The notes under the pieces: model-generated
Seen by the model: only the letters and a program-made list of their open reading frames with translations
What the model was told of the DNA's origin: nothing
The model's database searches: none
Program-made: the position numbers and the translations under genes
Source of the DNA: CAYYDH01 sp964470615
Lineage (GTDB): Bacteria > Patescibacteriota > Minisyncoccia > Minisyncoccales > GWA2-38-27
DNA: 29,633 bases
Reading direction: 5' to 3'
NCBI GenBank assembly: GCA_964470615.1
Contig: CAYYDH010000003.1
Span: 1-29,633, forward strand
Shown here: positions 13,195-20,669 of the stretch, piece after piece
How positions within the stretch are numbered: the stretch's first letter is position 1
How the letters are laid out: every line of letters begins with the position of its first letter

Positions 13195-13515
13195 GTGAAG
13201 GTTACGAATTGGAAGCCGATTTTAGCAGGAAATCCTTCTTGTCCCGTTTTGTACTTGACCGCGGTTTTAGAATGCTCTTTTTGCCACCACGTTCAAGACG
13301 CCAAGTCTGGTTTTGCGGTAATAGGAGGAGAAACAACGCTGGAAGCGGCAGTTGAAGAAATGCTAGATTCAATAAGAAGCCAAAGAAGCTGCGAAAGATG
13401 CGGCATTATCTCTTTTCTGCCTGTTGCTGATTCGAAAAGATTCGAGCGAGAGGTGAAAAAGACAGTCACAGCCATTTGGCTGGACGAGACAAGAAAAACC
13501 TTAAAGCCCATATAA
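13195..13515 (+). CDS. Small Cys-containing protein with GTG start
   Basis: A 106-residue protein with two CxxC pairs (C27-S-F-C30-H-H and C66-E-R-C69-G) and an extra Cys16. The spacing suggests one zinc site around a short alpha/beta segment (GGETTLEAAVEEMLDSIRS). A strong AAGGAGG (13183-13189) sits 5 nt before GTG 13195, so this start is preferred over the upstream TTG at 13174. The last codons form the left arm of the terminator and the stop codon lies in its loop. Not recognised; it belongs stylistically with the small Shine-Dalgarno-led cassettes. Confidence 0.75.
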   Translation: MKVTNWKPILAGNPSCPVLYLTAVLECSFCHHVQDAKSGFAVIGGETTLEAAVEEMLDSIRSQRSCERCGIISFLPVADSKRFEREVKKTVTAIWLDETRKTLKPI

Positions 13516-13529
13516 GTGGGCTTTTTTTC
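13503..13529 (+). terminator. Terminator overlapping the end of a CDS
   Basis: AAAGCCCA (13503-13510) pairs with TGGGCTTT (13517-13524), then T. The TAA stop (13513-13515) is in the loop, so the last codons of the 13195 gene encode the 5' arm. Confidence 0.88.
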
Positions 13530-13565
13530 TGGAAAATTAATTAAAATAAGAGTAATATACTAAAC

Positions 13566-14633
13566 ATGTCTTTGCATATAGGAATTGTTGGCTTGCCTAA
13601 CGTCGGCAAGTCCACTTTATTCCAAACAATTACCAAGAAACAGGTTGACCGGGCTAACTACCCGTTTTGTACCATTGATCCTAATGTTGGGGTGGTAGCT
13701 GTGCCTGACGAAAGAGTGGACAAGCTAGCTGAGCTTACTAAGTCTGCCAAGAAGATCTATACAACGATTGAGTTTGTTGATATTGCCGGGTTAGTTAAGG
13801 GGGCCAGCCAGGGCGAGGGCCTGGGGAACAAGTTTTTAGCCAACATTAGAGAAACAGACGCCATCCTGTACATCCTTCGTGCTTTTTCAAACAAGGACAT
13901 TGTAAACACCCAGTCAGAGATAGACCCCATAAAAGAAAAAGAGATTTTAGATACAGAGTTAATTTTAAAAGATATGGAAACTCTTGGTAAAAGAGTTGGC
14001 AGTTTGGAAAAAGAGGTGAATGCCGGGAAGAAAGAGGCAAAAAAAGAACTCGAAGTTTTAGCTAAAGCCCAAGCATTTTTAAACGATGGGAAGATTCTGA
14101 GCGAGCAGAAATGGGAAGAGGAAGAGCGTCTGATTCTAAAAGGATATCAGTTTTTAACCCTGAAACCGCGGCTTTACTTGTTAAACGGCCGCGACGAAGA
14201 GGTTCCGTCAAATATTATAGAAAACTTTAAAAATAATAATTGGCGGTTTTTGATTGTTGATGTTCTAACCGAGTTTGAGGCGGTTGGGTTAAGTCGTCAG
14301 GAGCGAGCAGAATTAAATCTGCCCTTAGATTCGGAACTGGATATAGTTATTAAAAAATCATACGAGCTTCTTGATTTAATAACCTTTTTGACGACCGGAC
14401 CTGATGAAACTCGTGCCTGGACTTTGAAAAGAGGTCAGAGGGCGCCTCGCGCCGGTGGCGTGATACACACGGATTTTGAAAAGAATTTTATAAAAGCTGA
14501 AGTAGTTAACTGGAAAGAACTTATTGACTCTGGTGGTTTTGCCAAAGCAAGAGAGCAAGGGCTGATTCGGACCGAAGGAAAGGAATATGTTGTCCAAGAC
14601 GGCGACGTGATTGAAATAAAAAGCAACGCCTAA
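13566..14633 (+). CDS. ychF: YchF, Obg-like ribosome-associated ATPase
   Basis: A 355-residue P-loop protein of the YchF/OLA1 subfamily: G9-L-P-N-V-G-K-S-T (P loop), V-D72-I-A-G75 (switch 2), a coiled-coil insertion (about 125-195), and a C-terminal TGS domain ending in YVVQDGDVIEIKSNA. YchF binds ribosomes and hydrolyses ATP. The nucleotide-specificity motif reads N207-G-R-D210, lacking the Lys of the GTPase NKxD. The hydrophobic His-bearing HVVRCF segment reads LYILRAF, and the following HV is NT. TAATAT (13553-13558) lies 7 nt before the ATG; no Shine-Dalgarno. One base separates its stop from the rlmE start. Confidence 0.95.
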   Translation: MSLHIGIVGLPNVGKSTLFQTITKKQVDRANYPFCTIDPNVGVVAVPDERVDKLAELTKSAKKIYTTIEFVDIAGLVKGASQGEGLGNKFLANIRETDAILYILRAFSNKDIVNTQSEIDPIKEKEILDTELILKDMETLGKRVGSLEKEVNAGKKEAKKELEVLAKAQAFLNDGKILSEQKWEEEERLILKGYQFLTLKPRLYLLNGRDEEVPSNIIENFKNNNWRFLIVDVLTEFEAVGLSRQERAELNLPLDSELDIVIKKSYELLDLITFLTTGPDETRAWTLKRGQRAPRAGGVIHTDFEKNFIKAEVVNWKELIDSGGFAKAREQGLIRTEGKEYVVQDGDVIEIKSNA

Positions 14634-14634
14634 T

Positions 14635-15243
14635 ATGTGGAGAAAAGGGAGACAAGATGAGACGTATACGCGCCTGGCCCATAAGGAAGGGTATCCGGCC
14701 CGTTCGGTTTACAAGCTGAAAGAAATTGACAAGAAGTTTCTCTTGATAAAAAAGGGAGACCGGGTTTTAGATTTGGGTTCAGCTCCCGGCTCCTGGCTTA
14801 TGTACCTTTCTGACAAGGTTGGGGATGAGGGCAAAGTTGTTGGTTTTGATACTGAGGATATAAACATGCCGGCCAGGAATAACGTTGTGTTTTATAAAAA
14901 AAGCATTTTTGATCTAAAAGCCAGCGATTTTCAGGAAAAGTATGATGTGATAGCAGCTGATCTGTCGCCTAAAACTTCGGGCATTAGAGATATAGACGTT
15001 GCTCGTTCGCTTGAGCTTTCTGAAGCTGCTTTAGAGATTGCCAAAATAGCGCTGAAGGAAGGCGGTAATTTCGTTTGCAAGATTTTTGAGACGGGGTCAA
15101 CCCCAAAATTCTTTAAAGAAATAGCTGCTTGCTTTGAAAGTGCCAAAAGATTCAGACCGATGGCAGTGGTTAAAGGAAGCAGAGAGTTTTATCTTGTTGG
15201 TAAGGGGTTTAGGCAACCCATTGACAAAATTGTCAAAAGGTAA
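14635..15243 (+). CDS. rlmE: 23S rRNA 2'-O-methyltransferase RlmE (RrmJ/FtsJ)
   Basis: A 202-residue SAM-dependent methyltransferase of the FtsJ family, which 2'-O-methylates a U in the A loop of 23S rRNA. The SAM motif is VLDLGSAPGSW (about 45-54) and the K-D-K-E tetrad is K27 (in SVYKLKEID), D109 (AADLSP), K149 (CKIF) and E184 (SREFYLV). Length matches E. coli RlmE (209). It begins one base after the ychF stop, so the two share a transcript. Its last 23 bases and the stop contain the -35 and spacer of the next gene's promoter. Confidence 0.93.
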   Translation: MWRKGRQDETYTRLAHKEGYPARSVYKLKEIDKKFLLIKKGDRVLDLGSAPGSWLMYLSDKVGDEGKVVGFDTEDINMPARNNVVFYKKSIFDLKASDFQEKYDVIAADLSPKTSGIRDIDVARSLELSEAALEIAKIALKEGGNFVCKIFETGSTPKFFKEIAACFESAKRFRPMAVVKGSREFYLVGKGFRQPIDKIVKR

Positions 15244-15253
15244 TATAATTACC
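15221..15253 (+). promoter_or_regulatory. Near-consensus promoter with two palindromes
   Basis: TTGACA (15221-15226), 17-nt spacer, TATAAT (15244-15249), inside and just after the rlmE 3' end. TTGACAA-AA-TTGTCAA (15221-15236) is a perfect palindrome over the -35; GGTAAT-ATA-ATTACC (15239-15253) is a perfect palindrome over the -10. Another TGACAA half-site occurs at 15259-15264. This is the strongest promoter in the window and looks operator-controlled. Confidence 0.85.
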
Positions 15254-15281
15254 TCACATGACAATTTTAGATAATACCAAT

Positions 15282-16775
15282 ATGAAAGCTAAACTTTTTT
15301 TATTCTCCGGAATAATCCTATTCTCTATTTTCGGCATTTTTGCTTTAGCAAATGCCGATTGTTCAAGCTGTAGCTACGACTATAACGATTACAATTACAA
15401 CGGATGCTCTACTTGCGGGAGCTGCAGTTATTCTAGTTCTTCTTGCTATGATCCTGCAAACTGGGAGGGCCAATGCACGACTTGCTACCAGCAGCAGAAC
15501 TCTTGCGACAGCTGGGGCCCGAATTATTGCTACGCCAGCAATGTTTATCATCAGAGAAACTGTTATCGCGTCGATTCTAACGGCGTAAGGACCAACTACA
15601 CAGATAACCAACTGGTTCAGTATTGCGTTGCCGGGCAGACTTGTCAAAACGGGCAATGTGTTGTCGCCTGCGAGTGTTCTGGCGGTCCATGCTGCGACGG
15701 ATGCCACTTCAAATCAGCAACAACTACCTGCAATTCACAGACCCAGCAAGAATATGGTTGTCCTTGGGGTAGTGCCTGCGGATCAGACGTCGGCTTAAGA
15801 ACGAAGATAAAATATCAATATTGTTCCGGCAGTAATAATCAGTGCATAGGTAATTGGGGCGATTGGATGAATTTATCCGGCTGGACAATTGCTGCTTCCT
15901 GCTCGGGAAGCCAAACTTGCGTTCAGGGCCTTTCTACCTGTCAAAGCACTTCTTCTTGCCCGGTTGTTCCAACATATATTAAGCACTTCAAAAAACTTTG
16001 CTATGAAAATTCTTTATTCTGGTTTGATTCAAACAACTCCAGAAATGATATGTCTCAGGACTGTGTTGACGGTAATGACTGTACTATTGATTCTTGCCAG
16101 GGCTCAAACTGCGTGAATGAATTAAAATGCGACGGTTCGACCTGCGCCGTTGAGTCAGAAGACTACTGTGAAAAGTGTAATCGTTGCGGCGACGGCGTTT
16201 GCGGCTGCGGCGAGACCGTTGAGAGCTGCAGCGACGACTGCGAAGAAATGAATGGCTTGCCTCTTACAATTTTTATCAAAAAAAATAACGAGTCAGTTTG
16301 GCTTAAAGATTTATCCTTTAGCGGTGGGGAAGAGGTTTATTTCCTTGCCGTTGCCAGCAACAACGATAAAGATGAGGTGCAAGACGTGGTTGTCAAAATT
16401 GATATTCCCGACGAGGTAGTTAATATTACCGACCTGAAAATTGATAACAATTCTTATTCAGGTAATATCAGAGACGGAATAAACATTGGCACCTTAGCCT
16501 TCAAAGAAGCAAAAACAATTTCTTTTCGTGGAGAAATCGCTAACTCTCTTTCTCGTAACGGAGCCGATATTGTAGGAACGATTGGCGCCCGAAACATGTC
16601 CCTGGCGTCTTCTGATTCAATGAAAGTTGCTTTCGGTAGTCCACTAAACCAACTGGCCGCAGCCACTTCTTGGAGATCGTTCCTAAAGAGTAAATATTTG
16701 CTGCCGTTGCTTATTACCATAGTAGTTCTTTTGTTCGTAGCCAGGACTATTTATACCTGGTTTTTCAAGAAATAA
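15282..16775 (+). CDS. Cys-rich cell-surface protein with C-terminal anchor
   Basis: A 497-residue exported protein. A signal peptide (MKAKLFLFSGIILFSIFGIF...ANA, about 1-25) leads into a region of about 300 residues with 42 cysteines, rich in Ser, Tyr and Asn, including the repeats CVDGNDCTIDSC and CGDGVCGCGETVESCSDDC that occur in exported CPR and deltaproteobacterial proteins. After about residue 325 there is no Cys; a beta-rich DUF11-like domain follows, then a membrane helix (about 472-492) and a short basic tail. An ATG at 15258 would add eight residues; 15282 gives the better signal peptide. The disulfide-rich stalk suggests surface adhesion. It is driven by its own palindromic promoter. 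Confidence 0.85.
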   Translation: MKAKLFLFSGIILFSIFGIFALANADCSSCSYDYNDYNYNGCSTCGSCSYSSSSCYDPANWEGQCTTCYQQQNSCDSWGPNYCYASNVYHQRNCYRVDSNGVRTNYTDNQLVQYCVAGQTCQNGQCVVACECSGGPCCDGCHFKSATTTCNSQTQQEYGCPWGSACGSDVGLRTKIKYQYCSGSNNQCIGNWGDWMNLSGWTIAASCSGSQTCVQGLSTCQSTSSCPVVPTYIKHFKKLCYENSLFWFDSNNSRNDMSQDCVDGNDCTIDSCQGSNCVNELKCDGSTCAVESEDYCEKCNRCGDGVCGCGETVESCSDDCEEMNGLPLTIFIKKNNESVWLKDLSFSGGEEVYFLAVASNNDKDEVQDVVVKIDIPDEVVNITDLKIDNNSYSGNIRDGINIGTLAFKEAKTISFRGEIANSLSRNGADIVGTIGARNMSLASSDSMKVAFGSPLNQLAAATSWRSFLKSKYLLPLLITIVVLLFVARTIYTWFFKK

Positions 16776-16792
16776 AGAGTTAATAACAGAAA

Positions 16793-16823
16793 CAAGGCGC
16801 CCCATTCGGGGCGTTTTGTTTTG
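16793..16823 (+). terminator. Intrinsic terminator
   Basis: CGCCCC (16798-16803) pairs with GGGGCG (16808-16813), extended by AACAA / TTGTT flanks; T-rich after. Confidence 0.85.
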
Positions 16824-16837
16824 TTAACAACCTATGC

Positions 16838-16843
16838 TATAAA
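16838..16843 (+). promoter_or_regulatory. -10 box of the GerMN gene
   Basis: TATAAA at 16838-16843, 7 nt before ATG 16851; a TTGTTT at 16816-16821 could be the -35 with a 16-nt spacer. Suggests a leaderless message. Confidence 0.5.
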
Positions 16844-16850
16844 AGAATAT

Positions 16851-17690
16851 ATGATAAGAAAATACTGCCTAACTTTTTTAGTTATAGTTTTGATAATTGC
16901 GGTTGGCGTTTGGGTTGTCATAATAGCAGAACGTCTTCCGCGGCAGAAAATAGTTCTTCTCCCGTCAATTTCTTCGGCGCCAGTTGCCAATGTCCAAGTT
17001 TCTTCGCCTAAGACCGGAGACGAGGTTAATTTCCCTTTTGCAGTTTCAGGTCAGGCCCGGGTTTTTGAAAACATGCTCAACGTGCGTTTAGTTGAGCAGG
17101 GGACAAGAAAATTGCTTTACCAAACCCCTGTTTATGCTAATGCGCCCGATATAGGCCAGTTTGGGCTGTTTGAGCAGGAAATGGATTATTTAGTTGTTGA
17201 ACCGGCCAGCGAAAACGTTGTTCTAGAGGCTTTTTGGAACTCGCCCAAGGACGGTTCAGAAATAGACGTAGTTTCAATACCTTTGAAATTGAATTTAGGA
17301 GAAACCAGCGCAGTTAAAGTGTTCTTTGGTGAACAGGTTGATAATGAGTATAATTATGACTGCAATGTAGTGTTTTCTTTCAACAGGGTAGTTGCTAAAA
17401 CCAATGTTCCGGCTCGTCGAGCGCTAGAGATTTTATTGGCAGGGCCGAGCTTAGCTGACGGCCAAGGTGTTTTTACCAGTATAAACCCTGGAGTTAAAAT
17501 ACAGAGTCTTGCGATAGATAATGGCACAGCCCGAGTGGATTTTGACGAACAATTAGAATTCCAATTGGGCGGTTCCTGCCGAGTGACGGCAATCCGTTCG
17601 CAGATAACAGAAACATTGAAACAATTCCCAACCGTAGAAAACGTTATTATTTCCATTAACGGCCGCACCGAAGATATACTTCAGCCGTAG
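16851..17690 (+). CDS. Gmad2-GerMN domain membrane-anchored protein
   Basis: A 279-residue protein: N-terminal membrane anchor (about 6-27), then a Gmad2 immunoglobulin-like domain (about 48-145, VQVSSPKTGDEVNFPFAVSGQA), then a GerMN domain (about 152-277, VKVFFGE...LEILLAGPSLADGQGVFTSINPG...ARVDFDEQL...IRSQITETL). These domains were named from spore-germination proteins but are common in non-spore-formers and in CPR, where they are likely envelope-assembly or peptidoglycan-associated. The start at 16851 gives the anchor; an upstream TTG start at 16821 would cross the -10. The SIMPL gene follows 23 nt later, likely in one transcript. Confidence 0.87.
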   Translation: MIRKYCLTFLVIVLIIAVGVWVVIIAERLPRQKIVLLPSISSAPVANVQVSSPKTGDEVNFPFAVSGQARVFENMLNVRLVEQGTRKLLYQTPVYANAPDIGQFGLFEQEMDYLVVEPASENVVLEAFWNSPKDGSEIDVVSIPLKLNLGETSAVKVFFGEQVDNEYNYDCNVVFSFNRVVAKTNVPARRALEILLAGPSLADGQGVFTSINPGVKIQSLAIDNGTARVDFDEQLEFQLGGSCRVTAIRSQITETLKQFPTVENVIISINGRTEDILQP

Positions 17691-17713
17691 TCTTGGTGCG
17701 CCAAATAAAGCAT

Positions 17714-18505
17714 ATGTTCCAAGAAGAAAACTGTTGCCAACATTTAGGCAAAAACTTGTTCAAGGTTGTTGGCGTGGTCTTAAGCATTTTTTTAGTCGCT
17801 GCCACAATCTTTGTTTTAGCTGGAGCAGTAAGCAGGATAAAGCAAGTCAAAAATATTGTTCCGGCAAACACACTGCCCATTACCGAGACCGGTGAAGTTT
17901 ACGTTAAGCCGGATTTAGCTGAGATAAGCTTTACGGTATTAACTGAAGCGAAAACTGTTGCTGATGCGTTGAGCGATAACACTGCCAAGATGAACAAAGT
18001 GATTGATTTTATCAAGAGCCAGGGCGTGGCCGAGAAAGACATTAAAACGACTAACTTCAGTATTTATCCCCGTTATGAATACACTTATGAGTCGTATTCT
18101 TATCCCAGGAACCAGGTTCTTGCCGGCTATAACGTAAATCAGCAGGTTGATGTGAAGATCAGGGATTTAGCCAAAGTAGGCGCTATTATCCAGGGTGCAG
18201 CTGATAGCGGCGCCAATCAAACAGGAAATTTGCAGTTCACAATAGACAACAAAGACGAAGCTAAAGCCCAAGCCCGGGTTTTAGCGATTGGAAAAGCCAA
18301 GGCAAAGGCCAAAGAACTGTCTTCGCAGGTTGGGTTGAAGCTGGGCAAGATAATAAGGTTCAGCGAAAGCACTTATGCTCCCTTGTATTATAATGATTCC
18401 TTGAGAGAGGCTTCTGGTTTAGGCGGTTCAGCCCCTGCTCCTCAAATTGAGACAGGAGAGAACAAGATATCGGTTACCGTGACCATCACCTACGAGGTTG
18501 ATTAA
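17714..18505 (+). CDS. SIMPL (DUF541) domain protein
   Basis: A 263-residue protein with a cytoplasmic N terminus, one membrane helix (about 15-40, VVGVVLSIFLVAATIFVLAG) and an extracytoplasmic SIMPL domain (about 57-263). Recognisable segments are ITETGEVYVKPDLAEISFTVLTEAKT, KDIKTTNFSIYPRYEY, YNVNQQVDVKIRDLAKVG and the C-terminal VTVTITYEV. SIMPL proteins are oligomeric periplasmic or surface proteins of uncertain role, linked in E. coli (YggE) to oxidative stress. ATG 17714 is preferred over TTG 17693. It follows the GerMN gene closely, forming an envelope operon. Confidence 0.9.
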   Translation: MFQEENCCQHLGKNLFKVVGVVLSIFLVAATIFVLAGAVSRIKQVKNIVPANTLPITETGEVYVKPDLAEISFTVLTEAKTVADALSDNTAKMNKVIDFIKSQGVAEKDIKTTNFSIYPRYEYTYESYSYPRNQVLAGYNVNQQVDVKIRDLAKVGAIIQGAADSGANQTGNLQFTIDNKDEAKAQARVLAIGKAKAKAKELSSQVGLKLGKIIRFSESTYAPLYYNDSLREASGLGGSAPAPQIETGENKISVTVTITYEVD

Positions 18506-18525
18506 TTTTCTTTCAGAGCTATAAT
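18498..18525 (+). promoter_or_regulatory. Promoter of the riboswitch-metK transcript
   Basis: TTGATT (18498-18503), 16-nt spacer, TATAAT (18520-18525), overlapping the end of the SIMPL gene. Transcription would begin about 18 nt before the SAM aptamer. Confidence 0.7.
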
Positions 18526-18549
18526 AAACAATTAAAATTAAATAGCAGT

Positions 18550-18680
18550 CTTTATCAAGAGCGCAAAGGTCGGGAACTGGCCCGTTGCTTCTTCAAGCAG
18601 AACTTTGCCAACAACCTACCCCTCATTCGTGTGGGGCAAGGTGCTAAATCCAGCCCCGTTTTTGGTGGGGAGAGATAAAT
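18550..18680 (+). ncRNA. SAM-I (S-box) riboswitch
   Basis: The leader of metK contains the S-box core in order: UUUAUC-AAGAG (18551-18561), GGGAACUGGCCCG, GCCAACAACC, a GGGG-closed hairpin, CAAGGUGCUAAAUCC and the closing GAUAAA (18674-18679), which pairs with UUUAUC to form P1. This matches SAM-I aptamers such as that of B. subtilis yitJ. When SAM is bound, P1 is stabilised and the downstream terminator can form. When it is absent, GGAGAG (18669-18674) can pair with UUCUCC (18693-18698), opening the terminator. So metK is switched off when SAM is plentiful. Confidence 0.93.
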
Positions 18681-18687
18681 TAAACTT

Positions 18688-18714
18688 ACTCTTTCTCCTG
18701 CAGAAAGAGTTTTT
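18688..18714 (+). terminator. Riboswitch-controlled terminator before metK
   Basis: ACTCTTTCT (18688-18696) pairs perfectly with AGAAAGAGT (18702-18710), 5-nt loop, then TTTT, ending 6 nt before the metK ATG. Its 5' arm overlaps the proposed antiterminator. Confidence 0.9.
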
Positions 18715-18720
18715 AATTAT

Positions 18721-19776
18721 ATGTTCTACAATCAAAAAACATATACCGTTGAGAGCGTAACCTCCGGGCATCCGGACAAGGTTTGTGATCAGATTTCCGA
18801 TGCTGTTTTAGACGAGTGCTTAAAACAAGATCCAAAGAGCAGGGTGGCTATTGAAACCTTTGGTTGCCACGGTCTTTTAGTAGTAGGCGGCGAGATAACC
18901 AGTTCAGCTAAGGTTGATTTTGAAAAGGTTGCCAGACAAGTTTACCAGGACATCGGCTACCAGGATAATCTAAAGGTTTTTACCCAAATTGTCCAGCAGT
19001 CACCAGACATTGCTCAAGGAGTTGATGTGGGCGGAGCAGGCGACCAAGGGTTGATGTACGGATTCGCTACAGATGAAACTCCCGAGTTTTTGCCTTTAGC
19101 AGTTGTCAGGTCTCACCAGCTAGCCCAGGGGCTAGAGAAATTGCGTAGGACTAGCGATAAGTTTTGGTGGCTGAAGCCTGACGGCAAAACCCAGGTGACT
19201 ATTGGAGACGGGAAGATAAAAACTGTTTTAGTGAGCTGCCAGCATGATGAAAGAATCGAGCAGGGCGACATCCGCAAGCTTTTAATAGATTATTTGATTA
19301 AGCCAATTATTGGCGACGTTTTTGATATTGAGATTTTGGTAAATCCAACGGGCAAATTCGTTCAGGGAGGGTTTACAGCCGACACTGGACTTACTGGCAG
19401 GAAAATAATGGTTGATACCTACGGCGGCGTTGTCCCTCACGGCGGAGGATGCTTTTCTGGAAAAGACGCCACAAAAGTTGATAGGTCCGGAGCCTATATG
19501 GCGCGCTTTGCCGCCAAGAACATTGTTGCTCAAGGTTTGGCTAAAAAGTGCTTAGTTTCCGTTGCCTACGCTATCGGCCGTGCCGATCCATTAATGGTGG
19601 AGGCGATAAACGAAAAAGGGGAGAGCTTAGCTGATTTGGTTAAAGATAAGTTTGATTTCAAGCCGTTCTCCATTATTGATCGCTTGAATTTGCGTCAGCC
19701 GATTTTTAGACAAACCGCAGCCTACGGTCATTTTGGCCGCCCTGGTTTTTCTTGGGAGGAAGTTATTAAGTCTTAA
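18721..19776 (+). CDS. metK: S-adenosylmethionine synthetase
   Basis: A 351-residue MetK, which makes SAM from methionine and ATP with release of phosphate and pyrophosphate. Family motifs are seen: VTSGHPDKVCDQISDAVLD, GAGDQGLMYGFA (ATP-binding hexapeptide), NPTGKFVQGGFTADTGLTGRK, and GGGCFSGKDATKVDRSGAY (usually GGGAFSGKD-P). It is shorter than E. coli MetK (384) mostly in the centre and C terminus. Regulation is through the SAM-I riboswitch and terminator immediately upstream. The PrmC-like methyltransferase gene follows 5 nt after the stop, so it is likely cotranscribed with the riboswitch control. Confidence 0.96.
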   Translation: MFYNQKTYTVESVTSGHPDKVCDQISDAVLDECLKQDPKSRVAIETFGCHGLLVVGGEITSSAKVDFEKVARQVYQDIGYQDNLKVFTQIVQQSPDIAQGVDVGGAGDQGLMYGFATDETPEFLPLAVVRSHQLAQGLEKLRRTSDKFWWLKPDGKTQVTIGDGKIKTVLVSCQHDERIEQGDIRKLLIDYLIKPIIGDVFDIEILVNPTGKFVQGGFTADTGLTGRKIMVDTYGGVVPHGGGCFSGKDATKVDRSGAYMARFAAKNIVAQGLAKKCLVSVAYAIGRADPLMVEAINEKGESLADLVKDKFDFKPFSIIDRLNLRQPIFRQTAAYGHFGRPGFSWEEVIKS

Positions 19777-19781
19777 GAATC

Positions 19782-20402
19782 ATGAAGCTTCTTAACTGTA
19801 AAATCGATGTTTCAAAAAAGGTTTTTGAGCCAAGGCAAGAAACCGAGTTTTGGGTTGGGAGTACTATTAAAGAATTGCTTTTTCGAGAAGGGAGAATTAA
19901 CTGCCTTGATATTTTTTCTGGAAGTGGGTGTATTGGAATTGCGATACTGAAAAATATTAGAGATGCAATCGTTGATTTTGCGGATATTTCTGACGATGCC
20001 TTGGAGCAGATTGAGATAAATCTCAAGATAAACAAAATATCGCCCCAGCGGTATGAGATTATCAAATCAGATATTTTTGATAATTTAAAAAGAAGAAAAT
20101 ACGATTTCATCTTTGCCAACCCGCCTTACGTTGCTTCAGACAGGGCAAGCGAAGTGCAGAAAGAGGTTTTGGAAAGAGACCCGCACTTGGCTCTTTTTGC
20201 CGGAAGAGACGGCCTGGATATAATCAAGGGGTTTTTATCAGAAGTAAAGGGGCATTTAAAGCCTGGCGGAAAGGTATTTATGGAGTTTGATCCAAAGCAG
20301 AAAGAAAGGATAAAAGAGATTTTAAATGAATACGAATTGTCAGTTTCGTTTTATAAGGATCAGTTCCACAAATATAGATGGCTGACAGCCTCCAAGGATT
20401 AA
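19782..20402 (+). CDS. PrmC/HemK-like methyltransferase domain protein
   Basis: A 206-residue SAM-dependent methyltransferase beginning at the FEPRQETEFWV segment equivalent to PRPETE in PrmC, followed by CLDIFSGSGCIGIAIL (SAM motif), N-P-P-Y (catalytic NPPY, about residue 113), LALFAGRDGLDIIKGFL, and a C-terminal strand. The roughly 70-residue N-terminal domain of PrmC, which binds release factor, is absent. PrmC methylates the GGQ Gln of release factors; whether this shorter protein does the same is uncertain, but no other N5-Gln methyltransferase candidate is visible here. It sits 5 nt after metK and would share its riboswitch control. Confidence 0.8.
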   Translation: MKLLNCKIDVSKKVFEPRQETEFWVGSTIKELLFREGRINCLDIFSGSGCIGIAILKNIRDAIVDFADISDDALEQIEINLKINKISPQRYEIIKSDIFDNLKRRKYDFIFANPPYVASDRASEVQKEVLERDPHLALFAGRDGLDIIKGFLSEVKGHLKPGGKVFMEFDPKQKERIKEILNEYELSVSFYKDQFHKYRWLTASKD

Positions 20403-20446
20403 ATAGCCAAAGGCGGGAATCTTTGGTATTATTAAATAACAAAAAC

Positions 20447-20665
20447 ATGGAAGAAACATATATCCACAACTTTAAAGTAAGCTATGACAAGGATGCTAGC
20501 AACGGTATCTACTATTTGAAGCATGATTTGGACAGAAAAGAATGCTTGGTTTTTTTTGAGCAAGCCAAGAGAAAAAAAACAGCAGATTTTGAAGACCAGC
20601 AAGAAAGGCAATACACCCTTTCTTACAATAACTACAACTCCTATACTTTGATGAGGCGGAGATAA
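20447..20665 (+). CDS. Small conserved-looking hypothetical protein
   Basis: A 72-residue soluble protein (start METEYIHNFK-like: M-E-E-T-Y-I-H-N-F-K) with a compact alpha/beta appearance (VSYDKDASNGIYYLKHDLD...KECLVFFEQAKRKKTADFEDQQERQYTLSY) and a basic end. I recall similar short CPR proteins but cannot name a family. The ATG at 20447 is preferred because the frame upstream of it overlaps the end of the PrmC-like gene. Four nucleotides separate it from the phosphatidyltransferase gene, so it is probably cotranscribed in the metK-prmC-pgsA-like run. Function unknown. Confidence 0.65.
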   Translation: MEETYIHNFKVSYDKDASNGIYYLKHDLDRKECLVFFEQAKRKKTADFEDQQERQYTLSYNNYNSYTLMRRR

Positions 20666-20669
20666 CAAC

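Noticed and set aside
13170..13355. 61-codon + strand frame starting at ATG 13170
   Set aside because: It overlaps, in another frame, the GTG-started 13195 gene, which has the AAGGAGG site and CxxC pairs.
15352..15707. Ala/Ile/Thr-rich frames on both strands within the Cys-rich gene
   Set aside because: They are low-complexity shadows of the Cys/Ser/Tyr-rich coding sequence.
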